Under the pieces are notes generated by a model. The model was given only the letters and a program-made list of their open reading frames with translations, was not told the origin of the DNA and ran no database searches. From contig NW_026251397.1 of assembly GCF_025118155.1 (NCBI RefSeq), positions 62,001 to 126,000 of the forward strand: a stretch of 64,000 nt of DNA, in the 5' to 3' direction. This document shows, in pieces, positions 36,668 through 48,971 of this stretch. Numbering within the stretch: the first letter of the stretch is position 1; the number at the start of each line of letters is the position of its first letter. The translations under genes were made by a program, and so were the position numbers. The DNA is from Cokeromyces recurvatus (Eukaryota; Mucoromycota; Mucoromycetes; Mucorales; Mucoraceae).

Positions 36668-37887
36668 GTATAAGAATATAATATGAATCTTACTGTATCT
36701 TGTGATGATGCTATTGAGGAGGTTAATGAAATATTTCTTTGCAGGTCTTTCTAATATATAAATTGAATTATTTGTTAACATATAAACTTTTGTATTTTAT
36801 ATCTTATTTAAAGTAGACGGCAGGACTTACGTTCATTATCTTTTTTTTACTTGATAGAGATGATGAGCTTTTATTTGGACAAAGAGGAGCATAGCATCCA
36901 TTAGAATTATTTTTTGAACATAGTGGATTATAACAATCCAGTAAAGGTGTAAACAAGCCCTGAGAAAGATGTATATTATTTGCTGAATCTTCAGTTAATG
37001 TATATACTTCCTTTGGTGAATCATATAACTTATTGTTTTTAAATGATTTATCAGAGTATGAAATAGGTGCAAATATAGGTGGTTCAATATGCATCAACGA
37101 TCTTGCTATTCCTCTATATTCTCTTCTTGTCCAGTTATTTCCAACAATTTCACAAAGTAAATTCTTATATATATAAATAAATATAAACACACGTATATAT
37201 ATATACATACATACATATAACATAATTAGTAGTGATTCAAAAATTAATAAACATGCATGTATACATGTCTATTTATATATTAATCGACTTACCACTGCTT
37301 CTTCACCTGTAAAACTTTTTGGATATTCTGTTGAGCAAAAAATATTTCTCGATTCGACTAAATTATTTATTTTTGATATAAATAGGCTGCATAGTTCAGA
37401 CTTATAAGCAAGTATAGAAGGTGATAATTCATTTGGTTTTGATAGCACTGCATTATTATTAATTAAACAATCATCATATTGAATGTCCGATGAACATGCT
37501 GTTGCAGTCGTTGCTATAGAACTAGTACTTGTTGTCTCAATAACAGGTAATTCATCGTCAGGTATTCCTGCTAGTTTAAAATTAAATGCAGGTTGTTTCA
37601 GTATTAATTTTGTATTTTTCATTTCTGTCATTGCTGTTGTATTTTCATGTTCATTGGTCATGTCAAATTTCTATTATTAGCATAGTCAAGTTATATATAA
37701 ATATTTATATATAAAAAAAAATATATTACATAGATACATCAATCTTTCTGTATTGTTTTGTTCTGAACTAGTGCAATAGTCAACGCTTACTTACCAGAAT
37801 CTTTGAATTATCTTCTTTATCTAATTCTTTCATATACATGTCCAAATCCTTATATAATGATTTTAAGGAAATGTTTTCCCTATTCAT
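33716..37887 (-). CDS. Rho1 guanine nucleotide exchange factor, Rom2/Rgf type
   Basis: GEF that activates Rho1 GTPase for cell-wall glucan synthesis and polarity. Minus-strand gene with many short introns; start at 37887 (MNRENISLKSLYKDL), stop at 33716. Domain order: a DEP-like domain (FTGEEAV ... IVGNNWTRREYRGIARSLMHI ... DSPKEVYTL), a Cys motif CYNPLCSKNNSNGCYAPLCP typical of these fungal GEFs, and the DH domain (EAIYELIYTEEDYVRDLNLL ... FRHFIILPITRLQRYPLLLNA). The PH domain follows (GRQLLYEGPLKRRS ... YVFLFDHLLLMTKPKK), with an Asn-rich insert from an AAC repeat at about 35377-35410, then a CNH domain up to the C-terminus (for example AYPICQLDPN, HIRQLSSAVNN). DH, PH and CNH together are diagnostic of ROM1/ROM2/Rgf1-3. 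It lies next to the beta-1,3-glucanase, a chance but fitting neighbour. Confidence 0.9.
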
Positions 37888-39158
37888 TTTTTGTAATTTG
37901 GGGAATGAAAGAAAAAAAATAAAAATAAAATAAAACAAAATAAATAATAAAATAAAAAATAAAATAAAAAAAATAAAAAAAAAATAATAAAATAAAATAA
38001 AATAAAATAAAATAAATTAAAATTCAACTTTAATTATAATCCCTTACAACAGACAAAACAAGATTAAATTTAAATTTTAGTTTATCTTTTTTTTTTTTTT
38101 TTTTTTTTTTTTCCTTGAATGAAATGAGAAAAAGGAAGTTTTAGTGCTTATACGAGCTTATATTTAATATTAGTAGATATATCTTACACAACAATTAAAA
38201 ACTTTTACGGCAAACCATGTTCAATAAGGCGATTTATGACTTCTTTATCAGAGATCATTCTTTTCCATTCAAAATTGAATAGGCTATATCCATCATGTTT
38301 AAAGAAGTGTTAACATCCCTCTGCCAATATGCCTTCACTATTTTGTATACATAAACATTATTGTATTTAATATTTCTTGCTTCTGTCAGGGTTCTTGTCA
38401 TACACTTGTTACAAATTTGGGATATTAAACGTTTATCGATCGTGACTATAATAAGTTCTCCTTGGTACTCGCCCCCCTTTTTTTTTTATCCTAGCCAAGA
38501 ACTTGGTAGATCCCATTAGGTGATAGTACTCATTAGACATACGACGTCTTATTATTATAACAGTTGCTTCAAGCATTTACTAGTGAAAATTGGGTTTCCA
38601 ACCAGAACTGATTGTCAAAAGCGGATAAACAATGCCAGCTTTTATTGAGAGAGAGAGAGAGAGACATATCTAAGAATGTCTGTTCCATTTTGTCATCATA
38701 TTTATTTACTCTCCCAAAAGCTTTTTTGAAAGCGTTTTAACTTCATCAAAAAAAAAAATATACTATAGCATTGTAATATTCAAAATAAGATATTTATTAA
38801 CAAGTAAGTAAACTCGGTTACTCTCCTTATATAAATTGTCATTAATGATAAAATATGCAAATAGAGTGGATCGCACTATACGCTTTTGATTTCTTTTTCT
38901 CAACATAGTTCCAACTTTCTCTTGCGTCTTTCTCTGACCTTTCTTTTATTACACTAACACTGATTTTTTTTCTCTTTTTTCTCTTTTTTTTCTCTTTTTT
39001 CTTTTCCAGTTAGTTATTTTATCTTAATGAATAGTTGTTTTGATGAAAATAGTTTAAAAGATATACATTTTTTGATAAATTTTATTACGCTTGTTGGCTT
39101 TAAAATATAACCATTTATTTCATTCATTCATTCCTTTTTTTTTTATATTTATAACAGT
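37888..39158. other. Divergent intergenic region Rho GEF / Dcr2-like gene
   Basis: About 1.27 kb without a gene. An AAATAA/AAAATA repeat array fills about 37912-38022, next to the Rho GEF start. A 27-nt T run lies at about 38086-38112, a GA repeat at 38650-38664, and T-rich sequence broken by single C (38960-39009) ends in a TTTTCCAG that could be a 5'-UTR splice acceptor of the Dcr2-like gene. Confidence 0.55.
37912..38022. repeat. A-rich AAATAA microsatellite
   Basis: About 110 bp built almost only of AAATA, AAAATA and AATAA units in the plus strand (T-rich in the sense of the Rho GEF gene), directly upstream of its start codon at 37887. Confidence 0.85.
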
Positions 39159-41894
39159 ATGAAAATTTATTTGTTATTATTGTTATTAGCTTTAATATCT
39201 TTATCATATGCTTATATAACAGATATAAAAATTGTTTCCTGTGACTCAAAATATGCTTGTCCTAATTACCCAGGATATCGTAAAATTCCAATTGATCTAA
39301 ATCTTGGTGTAAAAGATGCCAAGTCTATCTTTGTTCATTTAAAAGAAGATCCTAAAGAAGATCCAATCACTGATTTACAGATCATTCAGGGCAAAAACGA
39401 TACACATATATCAAATATATCCAAATGGACAAAACTAAAGATTAATCTAAATGAACAAAATCACAATGATGATGATCTCTCTTCATTATGGTTATATTAT
39501 ACCAAAGATACGTCTATTTCAAAGAATCCAGTTACTTCAGTTATAGTAAAACAAGGCACAAGTCCTTCAATATCAGCAGAATATAAACGAATTTCAATTG
39601 ATTTGAATAAGGATGTGGGTGGTCAGCATCTATTCATGTATTATAGCCAGGATGGCCCTAAAGGTGAAAAGAGAGAGAGAGAGAGAAAAGTATGATTTTA
39701 AGAGAGAAAAAGAATAATAACAAGAATGACATTATATAATAGATCCTATAACTGCAATTACTGCAAAACAATGTTTTACAAGCAATTGCTACATTGAAGT
39801 AAGCCTTCATATAGTTTGATTATTATGTATTTATAATAGATTCTTTTTTTTTTTTTTAGGGATGGGAAAGAGTAGAAAAGGATTTGAATAAAGGAATTAT
39901 TGTTGGTATGAATATTTACCTCTTTTATAAAAGAAGCACTACTGAGGATCCGATAACAGAGTAAATTACAGATGTGATTCTGACCTTTTATTAGAATATT
40001 ATTAGCTTAACATAAATATATCTATATCTACTATACAATACAATACAATAGTGTAGTAGCCATCTTGAACGATCAAACACCTCCTGAAGGATATACAAAA
40101 GTAAATGTCAATTTGAATTCAATCTTCCGTGGTGATAGTATTTATTTATGGTATAAAACTACACCCTCTTCTGATTTAGTAAATATTGAAAGGGAAGCTC
40201 TACAAGAATTGGCCATTGAATTTGGAAATAATCCTGTTACTCCTTTTGATTGGACTAAAATTAATATCAATTTAAACAGTGCAAACAATGGGAAAGATGG
40301 CTTTGGTGAACCGACCTATTTATTTCTAAAGAAAGGATATCAAGGTAATCTACACAGTCTAAATCTTTTATTCATGTAAATCTCTCTTATATAAACAAAA
40401 AAAAAAAAAAAATGCAACTAGAATTGCCAAAAGTTGACCGATTATATTTTGATAAAAATGGTGAATTTAAGATTTTACAGCTTGCTGATTTGCATTTTAC
40501 AAATAAAGAAGGCGTTTGTCGCGATATTCCTCTAGATGTAAGATATCATAAAATACAATGTTCACCAGTAGATAATCCTTTTTTCTTTTCTTTTTTTTAA
40601 GATGGACTGTAAAGGAGATATGGCAACTTTAAAATATATAGAAGACATATTAGACCGAGAAAAGCCAAATCTCGTTGTGTTTTCTGGAGACAATATTAAT
40701 GGAGATGGTTAGTAAGCATGATAATAATAGAGTTAAATAATTATTTACCTTTAGCTAAATAGGTGTGAGTGATGCAAGGGCAGCTACATTTAAATTTGCT
40801 GAGCCTGTTATACAACGTAAAATTCCTTGGGTAAATTGCTATTCTTTTCTCTCTCTCTCTTTTTTTTAATAATGCTTACTTTTTTTTTCTTTTTTTTTTT
40901 TTTTTAGGCAGTTATATTTGGTACTAATGATGACAAAAATGATTTATCTAGAGAAGAATTGATTGAAGTCATGAGACGAATGCCCTATTCTTTAACTGAA
41001 TATGGACCATTTGATATTCCTGGCGTAGGAAATTATATTGTAAAAGTGTATTCAAACAATACAAAAACAGCGTAAGTTTTTTTTTTTTTTGAAATAATTG
41101 CACAGGTACCAAATGTTATGTATTTTTAATATTTGTAATAGTGCTCATGACTTTACAATTTATTTTTTGGACTCACATGCATATTCAGACGATGGAAATG
41201 AAGATGAATATGATTATATTAAACCAGATCAACTTAATTGGGTTGTTCAATCTGCTTCTACTTTTAAAAATCTATCATCAAAGCCTAACGCTATGGCGTT
41301 TTTTCATATTCCTATTTGGTGAGCATAATATAGGTTCTTTAATCAATACAAAATGTATTCATTTTCCTTATATTTACATAGGGAATATCATGAAGAAGAC
41401 ATTGACGTTAATAATAAAAGGATAGCAAAATTAGGTGATGCTCGCGAAAAAGTATCTAGTCCTAAAAAAAACAAAATCTCTGCATTACAAGCATTTAAAA
41501 CAGGTAATACATGATTTTAACTATTCAAATGTCTATTAACTTTAGTATTTATAGCAGGTGATATTAAAGTAACGTCTTGGTAAGTCTTCCTCTTTTATAC
41601 ATGTATATTTATATATACATGTATATATTTATAATGTATATGTATTTACTTATTATTATCAGCGGTCATAATCATGTGAATGACTATTGTTTAGAAAGAG
41701 AAAATATACAATTATGTTATGGCGGAGGGGCAGGTGTAGGTGGATATGGTGCTGAACATTTAGGATGGCCAAGACGAGCACGCGTATTTAAAATTAGGAA
41801 TTATGGAAATATTATAGAAACCTGGAAGCGACAATTTACTAATAATCTACCTCTATTTCATTTTCAAACTTTGTATACTTCTTCAGAAGATTAA
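39159..41894 (+). CDS. Secreted Dcr2-like metallophosphatase with N-terminal beta-prism-like repeats
   Basis: Joined from about 11-12 exons. Residues 1-18 are a signal peptide (LLLLLLALISLSYA). Then come six repeats of 40-55 residues with the pattern ITD-[IL]-x-[IV]...Y-x-[KR]-[IV]-x-[IV]-[DN]-LN...[IL]-[FY]-[LV]-x-Y/L-[KT]-K (for example ITDIKIV / YRKIPIDLNLG; ITDVVAI / YTKVNVNLN). This pattern resembles MABP-type beta-prism repeats. The C-terminal calcineurin-like phosphoesterase domain resembles yeast Dcr2: KILQLADLHF, VFSGDNINGDG, PWAVIFGTNDD, FFHIPIWEY, CGHNHVNDYC. Metal-binding Asp/His residues are present in four of five motifs, but the usual GNHD reads GTND. Its target and activity are therefore uncertain. 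Introns at about 39664, 39799, 39962, 40346, 40538, 40708, 40831, 41072, 41321, 41502 and 41580 keep the frame. Confidence 0.82.
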
Positions 41895-42631
41895 AAATGT
41901 TATAATTTTATATATAAAAATAGTAAATTATAATTATTTATAGTATCCTATCAGAGACATATATAAATATATACATACATACATGTATATAGGACATATC
42001 ATAACTAGTTATACTGTCCATATTATAATTTATTATAATAATAGAGGTTAAAGCTATAATGCTTAAAAAGCTGTGTTTATCTTTTAATCTATAACAATAA
42101 GTAAAGTTGCGCCGTATTTATAGAGAATGGTAGTTTTAATCTACTATAAATAGCATACTATTTTATATCCAATCTTTCTTCACATAAATAACAGCAAGAG
42201 ATTTAATAAATAATACTAATCAACATGACTGTGATCAGTCTTTTACAAATTTGAAAAGTTGTAATATAGATCTATTACATAACGAAAGAAAAAATACACG
42301 TATTTATAAGTGCGTGTGTGTGTGTGTGTGTGTGTGTAATTCACGGTATACCTTTGTCTTAAAATATATCAAAATCTGAGGTTATATGATTAAAAAGATA
42401 ACAGAATTTAGATCAGCTTTGATAATCCGTACAAAGAAGGTGTATTACTCTCGATCCGTATTGTGTAGCTCAATATATAGGAAATATCAGCCGTCATAAA
42501 CAAGGATGGCTTACTGCATATATCTAACAATTAGAAGAAGAAACAAATGTCGTGGGAAAAAATCTGTAATAGAATACACAAATTATGTACTGTGTGTACA
42601 TGTCTTTAAAAATGGCTGAAGCTTTATTTTG
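41895..42631. other. Convergent intergenic region
   Basis: About 740 bp holding the 3' ends of the Dcr2-like gene and the kynurenine monooxygenase gene. It contains a (GT)n run at about 42311-42337 and TA/CATA repeats near 41955-41990. No gene is seen. Confidence 0.6.
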
Positions 42632-43739
42632 TTACACAATTAACTTCTTAACAGTAGTAGCAAAGGCTTTTATGGATGGTATGATTCGTACATGATGCTT
42701 AATACCAACAGCAGTGGCAATACTAGCAAGAAGGAGCGTAGTAGAAAACATACCCACGTTTAGCCAATAGGTTTGACGATGCCAGCGTCTAATAGCTTTA
42801 GAATAAGGTATGGTAGTGAAGCTAACCATAGTATACAATGGAATAATTAAGCGAGGAAAGATAAAATGAATGGAGTTTTCTAATTTCTTTCTGGCTAAAA
42901 AGCGAATTGATGTTACTGCATGACGCATCTCATAATAATTATACATAGCTAAATCACAAATAGCATGTGCATCTTCAACACGTATACGAGAATATGCATC
43001 GAGTGCTTCCTCTAGGCCTTCGATACGATTGTTAGTACCATTAACTACAGGCTTAATTTGATGACTATCTAATATGTCGTGAAGTCTTTCAACATCTTCA
43101 AATCCACAGTTCATGCCTTGTCCATAAAACGGAACCATTGCATGAGCTGCATCGCCAATGATAAGGGATTTATCTTGGTAATTATGTGGAGATACTTTTA
43201 CAGAGACGAGTGATCCTCTTGGATTATGGAAGAAATCTGCCTTTAAAGAAGCTTCACCAATTAATGGGATTGAATCGTTAAAGTGCTCTTTGAAGAACTC
43301 CAATAGTTGATCCTCAGTTTTAATATCTTCAAACATTTTAAATGGCATAAATAAAGTACAGGTAAATGAAAAATCAGGATTAGGAAGTGCAATAAGCATA
43401 AAAGTATGTCTTGGCCAAATATGAAGATGATTAGGGTCCAAAGCAAATGTAGGCTTTCCATCAGGACCCTTTGCTGGAGGCATCAACAATTCACAATAAG
43501 CAGTATCGATATATTCTTGATTGTAATTCATTCTATAGAATAATAATTAGTTGGGTTATATATCAAAATAATATCTAACTTTACCTCATACGACGCATCA
43601 TTTGTGATCTTGTTCTAGAATACGCTCCATCAGCACCAATAATTAAATCTACTTTGTACGTCTTTTGCTCATTATGACTTTGTTAATAGATGAGTTATGA
43701 GCAACCCGTTTAGAGACATATACATTCACTCTTATAAAA

Positions 43740-43800
<61 letters not shown>

Positions 43801-44450
43801 TAGTTTCGAATTGAAGGATATTACTATCCAAATCAATTTGAATGAGTCTATGCTCGAAATAAATCGTGACAGCATCCATCTTTTCGACTGCATCTAATAA
43901 AATTTCATTTAATCTAGCTCTATCTACAGCATTGATATGCTATTAGACGATATTATTACATAAAAATGTAAGTAACTAGCAGTGTAATTTCATAAATTAA
44001 ATCTTTACCTGACCATTCACATCATAAGCTTGTGACATTTGCATCCCATGTTGACCTATATGAACCATTCGTGCTTTCATCGGGACAGAAGCCTCAAGGA
44101 TAGTTTTATCGAGGTTTAAACCTGTTTCTCTTAAAGCACTTAATCCTCTTTCAGAAAGTGCAAGATTAATTGATTTTCCCCGTCTACTTTCTTTGTGAAT
44201 AGGAAGTCTCATATCTAAAACAAAAAAAAAGAAAAGAATGGATAATGGTGAAAGGAGAGAAAGAGAGAGGAAAGCATAAGAAAATAATAATGTACATATG
44301 TCCTTAAGACCTATAAATGCATATATTACCAGGTCGAAGTTCAAAAAGTTCGACTTTCCATCCTCTTTGAGCAAAATAAATAGCGTTTAATGTACCAACT
44401 AAACCACCACCGACAATACCAACTGTTGCTTGTCTTTGCTCATTCGACAT
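42632..44450 (-). CDS. BNA4: Kynurenine 3-monooxygenase
   Basis: FAD-dependent hydroxylase converting kynurenine to 3-hydroxykynurenine in de novo NAD synthesis from tryptophan; sits in the mitochondrial outer membrane. Start [19 protein letters not shown] at 44450 carries the FAD-binding GxGxxG. Exons then give [55 protein letters not shown], and the second FAD motif [20 protein letters not shown] followed by GFEDVERL. Two hydrophobic segments near the C-terminus ([36 protein letters not shown]) fit the membrane anchor of the family. At least four introns; one carries a 55-nt T tract on the plus strand. No other BNA gene is nearby. Confidence 0.93.
43743..43797. repeat. 55-nt poly(T) tract (poly(A) in the sense of BNA4)
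   Basis: The longest homopolymer in the window: an uninterrupted 55-nt T run in the plus strand inside a BNA4 intron. In the sense of the gene it is poly(A), so it is not a polypyrimidine tract. It lies next to the exon encoding HNEQKTYKV. Confidence 0.9.
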
Positions 44451-46929
44451 TGTATTGCAATGACTATTAGGGGAAAAAAAATAAAGAAAGAAAAATATAA
44501 TGGGGAATTTTTTTTTTTTTTTTATTGTATATATTTGTAATTGTTGATTTCCGCCCCGCATACATTGTTTCTCGCCAACAATGTTGAATTTTTTTTTTTT
44601 TTTATTCACCGCTGGGAGAAGAAAAAATCAATTCAAATGTAAAAGATGAGATTTTCTGCATTATATGACATGAAGCAGTCCAAAGCTATGAATCATCCTA
44701 ATTAATCGAGATTTTAAAACTATTTTAGTCACTGTACATACTTTATTGTACTGTACTTTAAAATTCTTGAACACGTATGTTTGTTTAGAATTGAAAATAC
44801 AAGTAAAATCATTTCAATTAAAATATTGGAATATGAAGTTTTTTTCATCTAAAATAAGTGATTGATATAAATCGTCTAAAATATACACATACAAAATTTA
44901 TAAGAATAAAAGAAGTTGTGATTGGCTTAAATAATTCAAAGTTTCTATTTTTGTGATGTATCAAATGTTATTAGAAACTATTCCTTTTAATAGAATCAAA
45001 ACAGAGTAACGCCGTCGTATTTTTGGGTAGTACTCGCATAAAATCTACTTTTATTAGATATTTTTTAAAAAAAAACCCCTTTCATGACTAACATATTATT
45101 TTGGTAACAAAGTTTATATAAATTTGCCTTCCGAATACATAAAATATCAGTAAAAAACTTGATATTAGATATAATTGATAACGATTTTTGTTTCTCTTTT
45201 TTTAAAATCATTTTGACAGCTTAATATTATTATTTATTCAAAATGATAATAATAATATCATTTATAATACATACATACTACAGGAATATGTATACAAAAA
45301 TACAGTTAATTATATTCATGTTCCCTTTACTATAGTATTTATAATTGATTTTTTTTATATTCTATTGTATTGTATTACAATCTTAATCGAGTTTGGCACA
45401 GTTTAAAATTTTTCTTAGCGCCATGTGATTTAAGAAAGAGTGTATACATAGGACAGTAAAGAGACTACTTATCTAATATGAGCGAGTCTAACAATAAAAA
45501 TTAGTTAAAGTTAGTATGAATGCTCATAAATGAATTTTATTCTGCATAGGAGTCATTATATTGACATATTTAAATATCTAAAAGGTTGATCTTGCTTTTT
45601 TGTACTCTTTATTGCTATTCACAAGACAAATAAAATAAAAATAACTTGGGGTTCTTTCTTTTGATTTTATCTTTATACATTTAGCATACATTAACTAACT
45701 AACTGACTATATTGAAAATATCGCCTTTGTTTACAACTGGAATAAAAGTAATCGTAAATTCTCTTATTTTTGATAATTTAAAATTACTTTAAAGATTCAA
45801 AATTGGAAGATAGCGTTGCTTAGGTTAAGTAAATATTCTCCTGCTAAGTCTTATTTAACTGGGAGCAATTTTCATCTTGAAGAGAAATATTCAGGGCAGA
45901 AATTCCTAGTCACTGCCCATAAATTATTTGTTATTTTTAAGATGTTCTTCATCTATTCATTTCACTCATCTAGAGGCTTTAACAAATAATAATAATAATA
46001 GTTTAAATATATACCGACTTCAGAATATGAATCCTCCAAGGACTGTGTTAGCAGCCTTCCATTCCAATGACTGAGCATGAAAAATACAAGTAATACAAAA
46101 AATATGTGTAAATGTGTATAGAGAATACAAATGCAATTAGTTAAGCTTCAGATAGACTTCAATTGTATGATATTTGAGAATAAACATTTTGTTATATACA
46201 TCAAGCAATCAGAACGTTTAGAATTATGCAGGTAAGATAGATAATATATCTTTATTGCAGATACTATGTCAGTAACAATACGAAAAAAAAACGAATCAAA
46301 AGCCTTTTCTGGTTGAATTATTATTTGAACGAAAATAGAAATCATTACTAGAGTTTAAAACTGATTTAGCAGACATACTACGAAATATTCAATTTTACAA
46401 GATCATTATGGAATATTTAGATGAAGAAATTAGAAGAACAAATGATTTTATGGTGAACATTAATGGGTTAATGAAAATGGAATACATTAACTTCATAAAG
46501 ACAATATCGATACCAAGCTGTTTTTTATTGTATTTTGTAGCAGAATATGCTAACTTCTAAGTTAATTCAGAGAAAAATTCATAAGACCTGAAATAGCGTT
46601 TATGTTTATTCATTTTTTTTTCAATAAAGACTGTCTAATAATTTTCTCTTAAGATTTGCTAATGCTTAGATTAGCATCTACAGATTAATATAAACTTTTA
46701 AAATTAAGAATACTTTTATCTATCAAAAAACTCCATCCTTTTATTTAAATATAAGAGAGCGAGAAAATAGTTTAATTATTTCGCAGCGTACTATTGCTTC
46801 TGAATGTATATGATTGTAGAGCTTGACTATTACGCGTAAGGATCTTTTTTTTTAGTATAGCTTAGAGATAACAGAGCCTAGTTTTTAAAGGGGAGAAAAA
46901 GATTGATTCACTTCTATTAACCAGTGTCA

Positions 46930-47220
46930 AAAGGAGATTATGAAAGAATATTTAGAGTAGCCAGAGTTTAGAAGAGACCATTATGAAGAAAAAAGACAGG
47001 ATTAAATGTTTGAAGTAGCCAAAGTTGAGAAGACACCATTATGATGAAAAAAGACAGGATTGAATATTTAGAGTGACCAATATCCAGAGAAGCCCACTAG
47101 GATTGATTTTATAAGGCGACCAGTATCCTTAGAAGCCCGCCATAAAGGAAAAAAAAAAAGACAGGATTGAATATTTAAGGTGGCCAATATCCAGAGAAAC
47201 CCACCTAAAAGGATTAATAT
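46930..47220 (+). repeat. Degenerate minisatellite, about five units of 43-64 nt
   Basis: Imperfect tandem copies built on AGACAGGATTGAATATTT, then AGAGTGACCAATATCCAGAG, then AAGCCCACCAT and an A-rich spacer. GGATT-type unit starts fall near 46999, 47057, 47100, 47164 and 47211. Units at 47052 and 47159 are most alike. Weaker related pieces may continue to about 47365. No reading frame runs through it. Confidence 0.75.
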
Positions 47221-48499
47221 TAGCTTATGTGTAATAATTAGTATTTAGATAAACGTACCATATAAAAGCAAGCAATGTTTGATTCATTTACATTAATCAA
47301 ATTTTAGAAAGCCTACCATAATTAAAATTTATAGTGACCTGCATCAAAAGACAACTACTATGAAAATAAAAAAGAAAGTATAAAAGCATATATTTTTATT
47401 TATATATGCTTCTATTCTATAAAAGATAGACAACGTAAAGTCCATCAAAAAAGAATAAAATAGTTAGAAAAAAATACATTTTTTAAAAATAAGGAGAAAA
47501 AAAAGGGAGAAAAATAGACCCTGAGAAAGTTTACTTTTACATAAACAAAGAAAAAGTTTTCCAAGATTAATAGTCAATATCTTTTTGTGGCTTATTATTT
47601 ATCTTTCATATCTTTCATACACAAAAATAACTATGATAATAATTAAAGATATTATATTGAATTATGTTAAAGAAGCTTAAATACTTTCTTTACTACTTGA
47701 TGATAGATCATTAAATATGTAACTTCTGTTTTGTCAGCTATTGTTTTATTTAAACGGAGCTACAGCCAATATTTCATTTTGCAGGTACATTTCCTTTCTA
47801 ATGAATAAAAAACTTGCTAGTAAAAAAAAAAAAATATTTGTAAAAAAACAGATACTCTTGTAGTTCCAAAGTAAAATAGTTTACAAATATTTGCACTCAA
47901 AATACTGCTTATTTTTAGATCGTTGTTTACTAGGACTAGCATATGTGTTTAGCACTTCTTTATATCTTTTGTGTAGTTATCATTTATCGAGTGTGACTTT
48001 TTTTTAATAAATAGAATTGTAACTTGTTAAGAAAACCTCTGTTTTTAATAGCTCATCATTTATGCAATTGTGAGAGTGTGTTAAATTATATCTTCTGGTT
48101 ATTTACAAAAAAAAATCTATGTTATAATAATGACATATTGCCTCAGCCACATCCATTCACCAAAGAAGCCCTTTATTGCATCTTTCTGGAGGATATTGCT
48201 ATAATTGTAGTCGCCTCTATAACTAAGTTAATTGAAATAAGCCATCATTTATTAAATAGTAAAGAGGCTATTCAAATATAACTAGTGTATTGTACTTCAC
48301 AGCATAATATTCATTCTAAATTCAGTTTTAATAACAACAGTCATTGTTTAGTTATAGTCTCTTTCTTCTTTAAACAACCTAATGGTTTTATCGTGTGTTA
48401 AAATTGGTTTAATAACGTTGAATGAAGCACTAAAAGATGGTGCAACCAAGTGACATTAAAGACTTGTTTATGCGGAAAACGAATTTCGGAAGCAAAAGA

Positions 48500-48971
48500 T
48501 TAAAGGTTCTTTTCCGTAGAGAGGCAACGCTCAAAAAATGAGATAGAGTGCTTTATCCATCCCTGACAGTCTGTTAGAGTAACTTGAGAACGAGCTCCTA
48601 CAATCCTAGGTATTAACGTATCGCTGCCATTGAAAGGTCACCTTTTAACACCCTACTTTACCTTTAATCAAAGCTCCTTGATAGGATTAAGAGAAGGATG
48701 GATAAGGAGGAAGATAAGCTTATTTGTAAGCTCTTTTGTTAATAAACTCTCTTATAGCAATAGGTTTATGAATAAGAGTATTGTCCATCATAATATAATA
48801 ACTTTTTAGCTTGTTCTTGTCAAGAACATCCATTACGTTGACCACATAATTCTTAAAATAATAATAATCAGTTCTTTTACCTGCTTTTGTAGTTGTAACT
48901 ATTGTTTTATCATTAGCTTTCCTTTTTTTTTTTTTTTTACATGTAAAGATAGAAACCAGTAACATGGACAA
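48500..48971 (-). pseudogene. Decayed DDE transposase (IS630/Tc1-mariner type), C-terminal half
   Basis: Reading the minus strand gives NVMDVLDKNKLKSYYIMMDN, then IHKPIAIREFINKRAYK, which matches the DDE core of Mucorales IS630/Tc1-type transposases; the Asp in MDN is a catalytic residue. A TAA stop then follows. Next come AYLPPY and, after a one-base frame change, LNPIKEL, a remnant of the usual YLPPYSP-LNPIE block with the last catalytic acid changed to Lys. Further on are GSDTLIPRIVGA, VTLTDCQGWIKHSISFFERC and STEKNL. At least three more stops interrupt this part. The N-terminal half with the DNA-binding domain was not found, nor were terminal inverted repeats. The copy is dead. Confidence 0.82.

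Noticed and set aside
46930..47220. CRISPR array, considered because of the regular repeats.
   Set aside because: The units are directly adjacent and degenerate, without unique spacers, in a clearly eukaryotic nuclear context.
48024..48281. 85-codon plus-strand frame near the transposase relic, considered as part of the element.
   Set aside because: It lies on the opposite strand and shows no transposase or DNA-binding motif.
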